Positions 36,654 through 46,966 are shown, counted from the first letter of the stretch. The stretch: 64,000 nt of DNA from Bacillota bacterium (GCA_023392535.1 JAEVYY010000029.1:1-64000); one strand, 5' to 3'. The notes: generated by a model from the letters alone, not told the origin. Made by a program: numbers and translations.

Positions 36654-38654
36654 CTACGAAATCATTTCTATCTTTAAAGAATAGTCACTTCTATCCAATG
36701 AAAAGTTCGGATTATAATAAGGGTCCCCTGCTTCCAGTTCTTTTTTCCATTTTGCTCTGAATCTGGACGATTCTTCCTGATATCTCACCGCTTTTGTTCC
36801 CACTTCATCCGTTCCCCTGGATTTTGATTCAAAATGATAAAGCTCACAATATGGGTTGAACACATTTAAATATCCTTTTGCACGAAGGCGTAAACAAAAA
36901 TCTACATCATTTAGAGCAACAGCAAAATTTTCATCCAGTCCATTCAGATTATCATATAATGTTTTTTTAACAAGTAAGCAGGCCCCTGTAACCGCTGTTA
37001 CATCCTGTGCATAACATAATTTTCCCATATAGCCAACATTTTCATAATTCACTTTATAGTGTGTATGACCAGCCGTTCTATGGGCTCCTAATCCAATAAC
37101 AATCCCTGCATGCTGTATCGTCTTATCTTCATAATACAACTTTGCGCCTACTGCCCCTACATCTGGTCTTTGACCAAACATGAGTAGTTCTTCAATCCAG
37201 TCAATTGCAATTACCTGCGTGTCATTATTCAAAAGCAATACATACTCACCCTTTGCGAAAGTAGCTCCGTAATTATTGATCTTGGAGTAGTTGAATTCGC
37301 CTTCGTAAGTTACCACCCTGACATTCGGCAACTTTTGGATTTCCTGGTAGTATTCTATTATATCTGCCTGCGTACTATTATTCTCAACAATAATAATTTC
37401 ATAATTTTCATAGGTAGATTTATCTATGATAGAAGAAATACATCGGTTCAAATCTGAATAATGATCTTTATTGGCAATCATGATTGAGACCAAAGGATTG
37501 GATATCACCTCGTATTTTATCCTGAATATCGTTTCAAATGCCCGGGAGCTGATTACCTCAAAATGTTCAAAGCCCTGACTTAGTAGATGATCCGATACGG
37601 CACCTCTTGCTGCCTCAATCGCATATGTCTTGGCGCTGATATCCGAGGCTACACTCCCTTTATGGGAACGCCAGTAGTAAAGAAGCTTCGGAACATGTAC
37701 CACATGTTCTGCAGCTGTCGTGAGCCGTAAAATCATGTCATGATCCTGACTTCCATCAAATTTAGTTCGAAATAACTGCGTTCCTTCCAGCAGTGCCCTG
37801 CTGAAAACACTAAAGTGACAGATATAATTGTTTGCCCTCAGGGTGTCAATGGCATAATCTGACTTAAAATGCAACGTAATCATATGATCAATATTACCAT
37901 TTTTAAAGGTAGCTTCATCACAATAGATATAATCTGCATCCTTCCCACAAATCGCCTTCATATATTCATACAATACGCAAGGATGAAGTATATCATCATG
38001 ATCAAAAAGACCAATATATTCACCCGTTGCCATCTTAAAACACGCATTGGTATTTCCTGAAATACCTTCATTTTTTTCCAGTTTCTTATATAAAATCCGA
38101 TTGTCCTTGATCCCATATTGCTCACAAATCTCTTCTACATAAGCATGCTCTTTATCAGATCCATCTGCCAAACATAACTCCCAACTTTGATAGGTCTGAG
38201 CTACGACAGAGTCTATCATCTCTATCAAAAATTGCTTTGGTGTATTGTAAAGAGGTACCAGTATACTGAATTTGACTTTTCTTGAAAATACGGCTCCACT
38301 TTGTTCTTTTCTAATAGCTTCTGTTGGGAAACTCGCTTTTCCGTGCTGCTTCATTGCTTTTCTTTCAATATTTTTACTCTTTATTTTGCGGGCGATTCCA
38401 GCTGGACTACCCAGTCTACCAATTCTGTCTTTCCATCTGATCAGAAAGTGGATTACTACTCGAAACGGTTTTGTTGCCTTCCAAAATGGATTGTTTTTGA
38501 TGCGCTTTAACTTATATGCGAGATCTTCTGCCTTACTTTCTGCATCTGCAAGTTTTCCTGCATAGGTATTTACTTTCTGCTTTTCTTTTTCATAGGCATC
38601 TTTATAATAATTCGCAAGGTCTTCCAATTCTTTTTCTGTTAACTTTTGTTCCAT
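36654..38654 (-). CDS. Large two-domain glycosyltransferase (GT2 x 2)
   Basis: A 666-residue enzyme with a predicted coiled coil at residues 1-55 (Glu/Lys heptads) and two GT-A modules. Module 1 (about 120-340) has SILVPLYNTPK, GLFDHDDIL and SQDHDMILRL. Module 2 (about 385-620) has SIMIANKDHYSDL, LLLNNDTQVI and LNDVDFCLRLR. Bifunctional proteins of this build commonly add alternating linkages in rhamnan- or galactan-like chains. AGGTGG precedes the ATG by about 6 nt. The next gene upstream ends 11 nt before, so they are co-translated. Confidence 0.87.
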   Translation of the reverse strand: MEQKLTEKELEDLANYYKDAYEKEKQKVNTYAGKLADAESKAEDLAYKLKRIKNNPFWKATKPFRVVIHFLIRWKDRIGRLGSPAGIARKIKSKNIERKAMKQHGKASFPTEAIRKEQSGAVFSRKVKFSILVPLYNTPKQFLIEMIDSVVAQTYQSWELCLADGSDKEHAYVEEICEQYGIKDNRILYKKLEKNEGISGNTNACFKMATGEYIGLFDHDDILHPCVLYEYMKAICGKDADYIYCDEATFKNGNIDHMITLHFKSDYAIDTLRANNYICHFSVFSRALLEGTQLFRTKFDGSQDHDMILRLTTAAEHVVHVPKLLYYWRSHKGSVASDISAKTYAIEAARGAVSDHLLSQGFEHFEVISSRAFETIFRIKYEVISNPLVSIMIANKDHYSDLNRCISSIIDKSTYENYEIIIVENNSTQADIIEYYQEIQKLPNVRVVTYEGEFNYSKINNYGATFAKGEYVLLLNNDTQVIAIDWIEELLMFGQRPDVGAVGAKLYYEDKTIQHAGIVIGLGAHRTAGHTHYKVNYENVGYMGKLCYAQDVTAVTGACLLVKKTLYDNLNGLDENFAVALNDVDFCLRLRAKGYLNVFNPYCELYHFESKSRGTDEVGTKAVRYQEESSRFRAKWKKELEAGDPYYNPNFSLDRSDYSLKIEMIS

Positions 38655-38665
38655 TTTGCCACCTT

Positions 38666-40681
38666 TTAGTTTTCTATCACCATCTGTGTCGTCGTTTTTC
38701 TATATAAATACTGATTTGAACACCTATCTTTTACAAGCATTGCAATCCTATAATTGCCACAAGAAATCTGATCTCTCGGTATTCTGCAGACAAATCCTGC
38801 AAGTTCCACGTTTTTTTGTTCTGTTAAAATTCTCTTTACATCTCTACGATACCGGCTTACGACTTTCATAGCATAAATTTTGCCTTGATCTCCTACCAGC
38901 AATAATTGTCTGTCATATTGACAATTATCCATATTCAGCACATAAGACCACCCCTCTATATGATAAGCGCGGGGTACCTCTCCATACTCCTGCTTATCCT
39001 GCAGCTTTGCAGTCTCTATGGTGATCGTCAGGCAATTATTCTCCCATTGCAAAGGCTCTTTCTTCTTCCATTCCTGTACTTCCACATAATGATCTTCTAT
39101 TTCATATTCAAATTGATAATCACAAAGATACATATGCTTTGCCCCGGCAAGGTGTGGACTATAAAAGGGATCTTTTCCCTTTAATGCTGGATGTCTTTCA
39201 AAAAGTATCTTTTTTTCATGCAATAAACGCTCTTTTTTCTCTTCTGAGAGCAAATCATCTCCACGACTTAAGGATTCATGATGATATAATACCACATCAT
39301 TCCGCTGAATATTATAATAACCTGCTTCATATAACGCAAAGCATAAATCAACATCATTATAGGCAACCGCCAATGATTCACTATAACCACACACTTCATG
39401 AAACTTGTCCTTGGCTACCATAAGACAGGCAGCAGTCACACCTATCATATCATATACATGGCGATTCTGACCATGATAATACACATTTTCATCATGTAAT
39501 TTTAATAACTTATGTGCCGGTCCAATCAATAGATTCGTAACCCCCACATGTTGTATCAGATCGGAATCCGGATATAAAAGTTTTGCACCAACTGCGCCCG
39601 CATGTGGTAACTTTGCAGACTCCACCATTCGTTCTATCCAATCAGGTTGCATAATTTCAATATCATCGTTTAAAAAAAGAAGATAATCACCTGATGCATT
39701 TGCAGCTCCCATGTTACACATACTGGAAAAGTTGAATGGCATTGGTTTATAATAGTAAATTATTTCGTATTTTTGGGACAATGCTTCTATTCGCAACCGG
39801 TTATGAGCTGTGCTCCCGTTGTCTACAACTATGATTTCTATCGTACAATCCATTTCCATTTTTGTTACATTGCGTATAGAAGAAATACAGGTCTCTAATA
39901 TATCTGGTTGATCTTTGGAAGGTATAATTATGGATATTCTGGTATCTTTACTTGGTAAATCGGGAGAAAGCAGCTCTTCACTGTTCGGATTTTGCAGTAA
40001 GCTTTCAAATTCAATATCCGGATATTTCGTTTCTTCATATATACTATCGCTAAATGCGGCATCTTCATCCGATAGAATCAACTTCTTTTCCGCATATTTG
40101 TGGTACAAGATAGCATCTATGGATGCTATCGGTTTTTCTTTTCCGTTGGATGCAATCGGTCCCAATGATCTGCTTGCCTGCAAGAACAATAAATACGTAT
40201 TTTTATCACCTTCAGAAAATGGATAAACAAGAAACTTGCTTAATAAAGCAGTACGTATGGCAAATATATTACCATAATACGCGAAAGAGGTTAACGTATC
40301 CGGTGACCATTGAGGTTTGAACCAAGGAGTATGACGCTTTCCTTCCGCGTTGATACAATCCTCATCTGCATATGCGATCTGCACATAAGGATATGCTTCA
40401 AAATAAGAAGCAATTTTGCTGGAGGAAGCCTGATCAACTTGACCACCTTCCCGATAAAATACAGTAATTTCTTCCTTAGGAATCTGAAAACCTTGTTGAA
40501 ATTTCTGCATAGGAATAAAAGCTGTTTGTATTGTTAAGCGCCTTAAATCCTTCTTCCACCCTTCATTTTTCAAAATCCACTGTGCAAAATCATCCTGCTG
40601 CCGTTCCAGTTCTTTTAAATAGCGATCGTAACATCGTTTATATAATTGTTGTTTTATGATATTTCTCAGAACATCCAACAT
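38666..40681 (-). CDS. Large glycosyltransferase family 2 protein
   Basis: A 671-residue protein. The first 200 residues look like a reduced GT-A module (YADEDCINAEG), the second module is complete (about 245-490: ISIIIPSKDQPD, LLFLNDDIEI, YNDVDLCFALYEAGY). The last 150 residues are beta-rich and unrecognised; similar in spirit to the C-terminal part of the methyltransferase-kinase protein encoded upstream, which may mean a shared carbohydrate-binding role. The first module seems to lack a full donor site and could be structural. Confidence 0.82.
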   Translation of the reverse strand: MLDVLRNIIKQQLYKRCYDRYLKELERQQDDFAQWILKNEGWKKDLRRLTIQTAFIPMQKFQQGFQIPKEEITVFYREGGQVDQASSSKIASYFEAYPYVQIAYADEDCINAEGKRHTPWFKPQWSPDTLTSFAYYGNIFAIRTALLSKFLVYPFSEGDKNTYLLFLQASRSLGPIASNGKEKPIASIDAILYHKYAEKKLILSDEDAAFSDSIYEETKYPDIEFESLLQNPNSEELLSPDLPSKDTRISIIIPSKDQPDILETCISSIRNVTKMEMDCTIEIIVVDNGSTAHNRLRIEALSQKYEIIYYYKPMPFNFSSMCNMGAANASGDYLLFLNDDIEIMQPDWIERMVESAKLPHAGAVGAKLLYPDSDLIQHVGVTNLLIGPAHKLLKLHDENVYYHGQNRHVYDMIGVTAACLMVAKDKFHEVCGYSESLAVAYNDVDLCFALYEAGYYNIQRNDVVLYHHESLSRGDDLLSEEKKERLLHEKKILFERHPALKGKDPFYSPHLAGAKHMYLCDYQFEYEIEDHYVEVQEWKKKEPLQWENNCLTITIETAKLQDKQEYGEVPRAYHIEGWSYVLNMDNCQYDRQLLLVGDQGKIYAMKVVSRYRRDVKRILTEQKNVELAGFVCRIPRDQISCGNYRIAMLVKDRCSNQYLYRKTTTQMVIEN

Positions 40682-40693
40682 GCTTAATCTTCC

Positions 40694-42757
40694 TCAGAAT
40701 AAAAATTTTTTGCTGAAACCCACTTCCATTGTTTCTGCCATATGTGATGGTATTGGGACGAGCTCAAATAAAATCTTTATTATCTTATCTTTCATTCCTT
40801 CTTTGGAAAAATCTATCGTTATATTAGGATCCAAAGTTGCAAAAATCACCATACGCTCTCCCAATTTTTTTCCATTCACAGTACAGATCTTCTTATTCCA
40901 AATATCCCGTCCATCTATGGTTAATGTATTGATTTTCAACACACAAGACTCCATAGCCGGATCAATACGAAGCATTTTTACGTTTCCGGGGCAGTTAATA
41001 GTAGCCTCAATCAAATGTCCCTCATTTTTACCGTCAACTGCTCCATAAGCCCCTGTAATAAAGTAAGAATCGTGCTCTTGAAAACCATTCCCGCAATCTT
41101 CATATATCTGTACCTTTTTATGTCTCCAGCTTTCTGCATATCTTAATGCAACTTGTTTCACAGGTATCATAACCCGCCCTATCTTATCACGAAGTTCCGT
41201 CATAGATGCCCTCTGTCCGGTCACGAATTTTTGGAATTCCAATTCTTTTTTCACAAAAGAATCCATCTCGTTTTCTTCTATGCCACAGATCTCTCTGATA
41301 CATTCAAAACTTATTTTTCTTCTTTTGTTCGCCCCGATCAGATAGCAATATAAGGCTCTTACAATATTCTGTACAGCAGGTACTTTTTCCATAAATGTCC
41401 ACTCATAGTCAAGAATAATCCACTGTTTCGATTCTTCCTCTACCATAATATTGGAAAATATCAGATCATGATTATTAACCGGCATCTCTTCTTTGTATTT
41501 TACGGCGTCTGCAAATTCATTGATCAAAGCACGGAAACCCTCTTCATCTCCACGGTCCAAGCGTTCATCCAACAGCATTTCCAGTGTCCTGCCATTGATA
41601 TACTCTAATTTTAATCTGCCATCTTCTAATTGACATTTATTGATTTGAAATCTGCTTCCACAAAAACGTTCGCATAGTTTTTCATAGGCCGCAGCTATAT
41701 TTTTAATATGTCCAACTGCCTCGCTGCCAATTGGGGTTTTATATACTGTTCTTCTCCCTGACTCATCCTGATATATATCCGTGCGGATAGCAAACTCCTC
41801 AGCTCTGTCATTTGAAAATTTAGCATATTTAATATCTAGAGATTCACCAATTACCACTAAATATGAATTAGAAAATTGCTCAAATACGTCTTCTTTTATA
41901 ATAGAATCAAATGCATTCTTTTCATCAAAAAGCAACATTCGGTCCCGATCAAAATTTCTAAGATTATTTGATAATTCTCCTACTTGTGGAAGATAAGAAT
42001 CAGAATACACGCATGTCATGAATTTGTAATCCGGATAAGGGTAATAAAACGAGTAGTCTTCCACATTATTATCCTTCATGATCTTCTCGAGACCATGTCT
42101 GGTAAATGTACGAATGCCACCTCCATCCGGATAATCCTCAATTCCACTAAAATATGTTCCAAAGTGATCTTCTTTGCAACCAGCCCAATACTTCAGACCA
42201 AATTTATTTTCAATTGCTATTACCATTCTTCCCTGCTGGCCCATATGTTTCTTAATCATTGCCATGAAGTCTTCATATGGTGTATCTGTTCCCATATAAC
42301 CTTGTCCATATTCAAATACTCCAATTAAGAATATATAGTCGTAATCAGTTGAAAGCTCCGGTTCTATATCTTTAAAGTTTCCAACTTGAATGGTCACATT
42401 GTCATATTCCTTATGCCGATAGGCATTAATCAGACTTCTCTTTTTTGATAGATCAATGCAGGTAACTGTTCCAGCTTTTCTTGCTAATGCACCTGTAATG
42501 GCGCCACACCCGGAACCAACTTCCAATACTTTCATAGAAGAGTCCAATGGAATCCAATCTACAATATTTTCGCGTAATGGAGATAGGTGATAAAGAATAG
42601 GCCATTCGGCTCTCTCTTCAATGATGCGTGGGAATTCCTCTTTCGGATAATTCTTTACAATCGCTAGAAGCTCATCTTCAATGACACCGTCACAATACAG
42701 ATCTTCTCCAGGATAATATTTATAATCTAAAGTAATCTTTCCAACTTTCTCTACCAT
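40694..42757 (-). CDS. Methyltransferase-kinase fusion, WbdD-like chain terminator
   Basis: A 687-residue protein. Residues about 50-290 are a class I SAM methyltransferase with motif I VLEVGSGCGAITG (about 76-88) and an acidic end of strand 2 in TCIDLSKK. Residues about 300-490 have a protein kinase/APH-type fold, with NNHDLIFSNIMV (about 427) as catalytic loop and IILDYEW (about 447) as metal site. A beta-rich domain fills 500-687. This domain order is that of WbdD of E. coli O9a, which caps O-antigen with methyl and phosphate groups to stop elongation. It sits directly after an ABC exporter ATPase with a Wzt-like C-terminal domain, the same pairing as in that system. Capping is inferred; the fused domains are visible. 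Confidence 0.75.
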   Translation of the reverse strand: MVEKVGKITLDYKYYPGEDLYCDGVIEDELLAIVKNYPKEEFPRIIEERAEWPILYHLSPLRENIVDWIPLDSSMKVLEVGSGCGAITGALARKAGTVTCIDLSKKRSLINAYRHKEYDNVTIQVGNFKDIEPELSTDYDYIFLIGVFEYGQGYMGTDTPYEDFMAMIKKHMGQQGRMVIAIENKFGLKYWAGCKEDHFGTYFSGIEDYPDGGGIRTFTRHGLEKIMKDNNVEDYSFYYPYPDYKFMTCVYSDSYLPQVGELSNNLRNFDRDRMLLFDEKNAFDSIIKEDVFEQFSNSYLVVIGESLDIKYAKFSNDRAEEFAIRTDIYQDESGRRTVYKTPIGSEAVGHIKNIAAAYEKLCERFCGSRFQINKCQLEDGRLKLEYINGRTLEMLLDERLDRGDEEGFRALINEFADAVKYKEEMPVNNHDLIFSNIMVEEESKQWIILDYEWTFMEKVPAVQNIVRALYCYLIGANKRRKISFECIREICGIEENEMDSFVKKELEFQKFVTGQRASMTELRDKIGRVMIPVKQVALRYAESWRHKKVQIYEDCGNGFQEHDSYFITGAYGAVDGKNEGHLIEATINCPGNVKMLRIDPAMESCVLKINTLTIDGRDIWNKKICTVNGKKLGERMVIFATLDPNITIDFSKEGMKDKIIKILFELVPIPSHMAETMEVGFSKKFLF

Positions 42758-42796
42758 TTCCTACTTACTCCCGTCTAATCGTAACATTTCCAATAT

Positions 42797-44101
42797 TTAT
42801 ACCGATTCTACTTTCACAGAGGAACATATATCATAGAACCCTACTGTATTCTTGTCTGAGATGACACTTATATTGATTGCATCGTACAGTCTGTGATACA
42901 CCTTAAAGTCGCTACCTTCATAGCCTGTCACTCCAAAGGATAATAAATATTCTCCGCCCTGCAGAGTCATTTTTTGAGTGAAAGTAACCTGCTTAACGTC
43001 TCCCTTACTGACAGAATCAAAAAATGCTTTTTCAAACATGGTATTCGTACCGGTAATTTCAGTTCCTTTTACGTCTTTTAATGAAAATGCAAAAATAGGT
43101 GCTGGTATTGCGTTTTGAAATACAACCTTCATAATAATAGAAAACTCTTCATTTTTTATAATTGCAGTAGAACGAACTCCTCTTGCATCTGTAATATAAA
43201 ATTCCTTGATTTCAGCTTCTTTATTTCCATATTCCAAAAGCTTCGGATTCTCTGTCTTCTGCTCATCTATCTTTTTATTGGCCACTGCTGCCAACAAAGC
43301 TGGATCATCCAACAATCTTTCTTTTTTATCACAAGCTTCATTATCCACCACTTCATACTGTCCGACTAAAACGCGCTTGTAAGCATCTATCATCTCTTTT
43401 GGTGTGCCTTCTCCAAGCTTTTTACCCTGATTTAGCAATACAACCTTATCACAATACTTACTAATACTACTAAGATCATGACTGACAAATAAAATCGTCT
43501 TGCCCATTTTCTTAAACTCTTCAAATTTATGGTAACATTTAGCCTGAAAAAAGACATCTCCCACAGACAATGCTTCATCCACGATCAAAATCTCTGGTTC
43601 AATGTTAATTGCCACTGCAAATGCAAGGCGTACGAACATACCGCTGGAATAAGTCTTGACAGGCTGATGCACAAAATCTCCAATATCGGCAAATGATAGA
43701 ATATCGTCTAATTTTTCATTAATTTCCTCTTTGGAAAAACCTATCATTGTACCGTTTAAATAGATATTTTCTATCCCCGTATATTCCATATTAAAACCAG
43801 CTCCTAGCTCTAATAGAGCTGATATCCGGCCATCAACAGTGACATTACCGGCAGTTGGGTTCAACACACCTGTTATAATCTTCAAAATAGTAGATTTTCC
43901 TGATCCATTTGTTCCTATAATCCCAAGGCACTCACCCTGCTGAATGGTAATGTCTACATCATGTAATGCATAATGCTCTCTATACTTTTTTTTACGAGTT
44001 AATCCCAATGCCTCTTTTAAGCGATCCATTGGCTTATCGTATAGCTTGTAAACCTTATCTAAATGCTCAATCTGTATCGCTATTTTATTTCCTTGTTCCA
44101 T
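42797..44101 (-). CDS. Polysaccharide ABC exporter ATPase with Wzt-type C-terminal domain
   Basis: The cytoplasmic ATPase for export of a lipid-linked polymer. Walker A GTNGSGKST, signature YSSGMFVRLAF and ILIVDEALSVGD mark the ABC domain (about 1-240). Residues about 290-434 form a beta-sandwich like the Wzt C-terminal domain that recognises capped chain ends; teichoic acid TagH proteins have other C-termini. ATG 44101 is preferred over 44131, which has no ribosome site. It follows the permease after 33 nt and precedes the methyltransferase-kinase gene. Confidence 0.9.
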   Translation of the reverse strand: MEQGNKIAIQIEHLDKVYKLYDKPMDRLKEALGLTRKKKYREHYALHDVDITIQQGECLGIIGTNGSGKSTILKIITGVLNPTAGNVTVDGRISALLELGAGFNMEYTGIENIYLNGTMIGFSKEEINEKLDDILSFADIGDFVHQPVKTYSSGMFVRLAFAVAINIEPEILIVDEALSVGDVFFQAKCYHKFEEFKKMGKTILFVSHDLSSISKYCDKVVLLNQGKKLGEGTPKEMIDAYKRVLVGQYEVVDNEACDKKERLLDDPALLAAVANKKIDEQKTENPKLLEYGNKEAEIKEFYITDARGVRSTAIIKNEEFSIIMKVVFQNAIPAPIFAFSLKDVKGTEITGTNTMFEKAFFDSVSKGDVKQVTFTQKMTLQGGEYLLSFGVTGYEGSDFKVYHRLYDAINISVISDKNTVGFYDICSSVKVESV

Positions 44102-44134
44102 TTTTATACCTATACTTTCACTCTTCTGCATTTA

Positions 44135-45157
44135 TTAAAGCACATCTGCAAAATGTACTTTTAAGCGTTTAAAAATTAATGCTCCAATTGCAAATATGAC
44201 AACCGTAGTTATCCAGAAAAACATGGTTGAATAAAAATCTTCCCAAAACCATGACTTATCAAAGAGTGCACTTCTATATCCATTCACCACATAATAAACT
44301 GGATTCAATTTAAAAATAATTTGGTACTTCTCCGGTATTCTGTTAATATCCCACATAATTGGGGTTGCCCACATACCTACCTGCATAAAAATCGAGATAA
44401 TCTGGGTCAAATCTCTGAAAAAAATTACGATAGAACAGGTTGCATAACTAATCGCTAATACAAATACGATAAGACAAAAGCTAAAGTATATAATCTGCAG
44501 CCAATACAAATCTGGGTAATATCCATATCCAATATTCAGCAAGAGCATAAAACAGATAAAAAAAATGTGAATAAAGGTAGCCGCTATAATTTTAATGATT
44601 GGTAATATACTAATCTTAAATACGACCTTTTTAACAAGGTAATTATACTCCAATAACGCTGTCATACCGTTCATAGTGGCTTCATTAAAGAAAAACCACG
44701 GAACCATACCAGCTGTAAGGTACAATACATATGGTACTTCTATTCCTGTAGCTAATACCTGTGCTTTGGCACTAAATCCTTTTTCAAATACAAACCAATA
44801 AACCAATATCGTAACAACTGGCTGAACAAATGCCCACACTATGCCCAGGTAAGAGCCTGCGTACCTGGTCTTAAAATCATTCTTTGATAATTTCCATATA
44901 AGACGTCTGTTCTGGAATAATTCTACCGGTAATACGGTAATCTTGTCATACAAGAAGGCAAAGGCGAAGTTACCAATTATAATAATCACACTTGCTATTA
45001 TTTTTTTTATTAATTCATCCTGCGGATCCGCAAATTGGTTCTTATGAAAAATTAATATTGCTATAGCGATTAAAGAACATATCACAGCAATACTGATACC
45101 AACGGGTTTTGAAATTCCTTTTTTCTCAGCGTGCTCTTTCGCTATCGTTTTTTGCAT
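44135..45157 (-). CDS. Polysaccharide ABC exporter permease (ABC-2 type)
   Basis: A Wzm/TagG-like membrane subunit, 340 residues, longer than the usual 260-270. The extra N-terminal part holds two additional helices (about 18-36 and 48-70). The core then shows the amphipathic entry helix (LIWKLSKNDFKTRYAGSYLG) and six helices, with ending VYYVVNGYRSALF. It overlaps rfbC by 16 nt. It pairs with the Wzt-like ATPase just downstream. Confidence 0.9.
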   Translation of the reverse strand: MQKTIAKEHAEKKGISKPVGISIAVICSLIAIAILIFHKNQFADPQDELIKKIIASVIIIIGNFAFAFLYDKITVLPVELFQNRRLIWKLSKNDFKTRYAGSYLGIVWAFVQPVVTILVYWFVFEKGFSAKAQVLATGIEVPYVLYLTAGMVPWFFFNEATMNGMTALLEYNYLVKKVVFKISILPIIKIIAATFIHIFFICFMLLLNIGYGYYPDLYWLQIIYFSFCLIVFVLAISYATCSIVIFFRDLTQIISIFMQVGMWATPIMWDINRIPEKYQIIFKLNPVYYVVNGYRSALFDKSWFWEDFYSTMFFWITTVVIFAIGALIFKRLKVHFADVL

Positions 45158-45717
45158 AATTCTTTTCCTTTTTTATATTCCGCAATACCATTCCATTTCA
45201 AATCTTTTTCAGAAATCGTCAATTTCATGCCGTCTGGAATTGGCCATTCTATTCCTATATCAGGATCGTCCCATGCCAGACCGCCCTCATCATTCGGGTG
45301 GTAAAAATCGGTACATTTATAAGAAAATTCGGCATAATCTGAAAGTACAAAGAACCCATGTGCAAAATTTTTAGGGATAAAGAACTGTTTTTTATTTTCT
45401 GCGGAAAGTAATACCCCATACCATTGTCCGAATGTCTTAGATCCCTCTCGCAAGTCAACCACTACATCATATACTTCTCCTGAAACTACACGTACCAGTT
45501 TATCCTGCGGGTAATTTATTTGAAAATGCAGACCACGAAGAACTCCTTTTTTAGAGGAAGACTGGTTGTCCTGAACAAACACCTGATCAATGCCAGCCTC
45601 TTTAAACTCATTGTAATTATAGGTCTCCATGAAGTACCCTCTTTCGTCACCAAATACCGCAGGAGTAATTACTTTAAGTCCTTCAATCTCACATGTTTCT
45701 ACCGTTATCTTTCCCAT
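45142..45717 (-). CDS. rfbC: dTDP-4-dehydrorhamnose 3,5-epimerase
   Basis: Epimerises dTDP-4-keto-6-deoxyglucose to the L-rhamno form. 191 residues of cupin fold: FGDERGYFMETYN, the catalytic histidine region GVLRGLHFQ, FAHGFFVLSDYAEFSYKC with the tyrosine base, and DPDIGIEWPI. Its partners RfbA and RfbB are upstream; the reductase RfbD is not in the window, so the last step to dTDP-L-rhamnose must be encoded elsewhere or the product differs. Confidence 0.95.
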   Translation of the reverse strand: MGKITVETCEIEGLKVITPAVFGDERGYFMETYNYNEFKEAGIDQVFVQDNQSSSKKGVLRGLHFQINYPQDKLVRVVSGEVYDVVVDLREGSKTFGQWYGVLLSAENKKQFFIPKNFAHGFFVLSDYAEFSYKCTDFYHPNDEGGLAWDDPDIGIEWPIPDGMKLTISEKDLKWNGIAEYKKGKELCKKR

Positions 45718-45730
45718 TTTAAATCTCCTC

Positions 45731-46966
45731 TTAATTTTCAGTCAAAAGACTGATATTCAAATCTACTCTTCCGTTAATTCCATTTACACTTCCACTGGAA
45801 GTGTATTGCCAAATATGGAAGTCTCCTTCATAGGAAGGCGTTGATTTATATTCCGCAAGCCATATGACATATTTATCTAATCTGCCTGCATCAACCTTTT
45901 TTAGAAACCAATTTTTACTTGCATAGACGCCGCCTGTATAACCAGCATCCTCTATTGTCTCACAGAAGGCTTCACATACTGCAGTTCTGGTCTCTTTATC
46001 CAGCGCATCTGCTCTTCCATTCCCACCAGCTCCCTCTGTATCGATAAAGATAGGATATGTCAATCGATATTCATTGCAAAGCATGATTACCATACTTGCT
46101 TCTTCCACTGCTTCCACTTCATTTGTAGCCTGCGTGAAAAAATACAACCCTACTTTTACGCCTGCCTCTGTCGCTTTCTGTATATTCGTCGCAAAATAAG
46201 GATCCTCTACCAACGAACCCGTGGAAGCTCCCCGATAGCCACAACGAATAATAGCATAGTCAACACCAGCCTCTTTAACCTTTTTCCAGTCAATTTCTTT
46301 GTTCCACTTCGAAACATCAATTCCGAACTTAGACTCTTCTGATAATACCGGAGACATCCTTTCTGTGCCGTCTGCATCTTCCTTTGCACCATTTTCTTCT
46401 GTATCTTCAACACTGGCATCTACTTCATCTTCGGATTTTATATAATAAGATATATCTTCTATTGTGCTATATTCCACTTTATCTTTGACAGCAACCTTGA
46501 TTTTGGAATTCGGTATTCTATATCCATCGATGGGATCCAGTCCAACATAATATTCTCCCGCTTCCATATCCCCTATATATATGATTCCATCTTTATCCTG
46601 ATCTTTATACTGCATTTCGTTGACATGAATATCGAATTCTTTTCCAGCTACTGGTACTCCTAATGCATTAACGATCTTAATTCTAAGGTCCTTTTCCACA
46701 GATGTAACTAACAAATCCAGTCTTTGCCCATATTGAGCCTGTTCCACCGCGGAATTTTCTTCTTTATCAAAAAAAGTCTCATCCTGTAAGAAGGCAGTCA
46801 GTTCATTCTCACTCACAGTAGTCTGAGTGGTCACTACTGCCTGCTTCTTATATCTATTTAGTTTTCTCTTTATCGTACTTATATTGGTAAGTACGATTAC
46901 GGTAATGATAGCAAGCAATGAAAAAATTATCGCTATCATTACCGTTCTCCTCATTTTAGAGCCCAT
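45731..46966 (-). CDS. Membrane-anchored GH25 lysozyme
   Basis: A muramidase-type wall hydrolase, 412 residues. One N-terminal membrane helix (about 8-28), an extracellular spacer with a Cna_B-like prealbumin domain (about 90-150, GVPVAGKEFDIHVN), an acidic linker, and a GH25 domain (about 216-411) with FGIDVSKWN, IIRCGYRG, YPIFIDTEGAGG and VIWLAEY. ATG 46966 (AGAGGT 6 nt upstream) overlaps the end of rfbA by 11 nt. It is a paralogue of the 1035-residue protein upstream. A lysozyme inside a polysaccharide operon may open the wall for polymer insertion. Confidence 0.9.
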   Translation of the reverse strand: MGSKMRRTVMIAIIFSLLAIITVIVLTNISTIKRKLNRYKKQAVVTTQTTVSENELTAFLQDETFFDKEENSAVEQAQYGQRLDLLVTSVEKDLRIKIVNALGVPVAGKEFDIHVNEMQYKDQDKDGIIYIGDMEAGEYYVGLDPIDGYRIPNSKIKVAVKDKVEYSTIEDISYYIKSEDEVDASVEDTEENGAKEDADGTERMSPVLSEESKFGIDVSKWNKEIDWKKVKEAGVDYAIIRCGYRGASTGSLVEDPYFATNIQKATEAGVKVGLYFFTQATNEVEAVEEASMVIMLCNEYRLTYPIFIDTEGAGGNGRADALDKETRTAVCEAFCETIEDAGYTGGVYASKNWFLKKVDAGRLDKYVIWLAEYKSTPSYEGDFHIWQYTSSGSVNGINGRVDLNISLLTEN

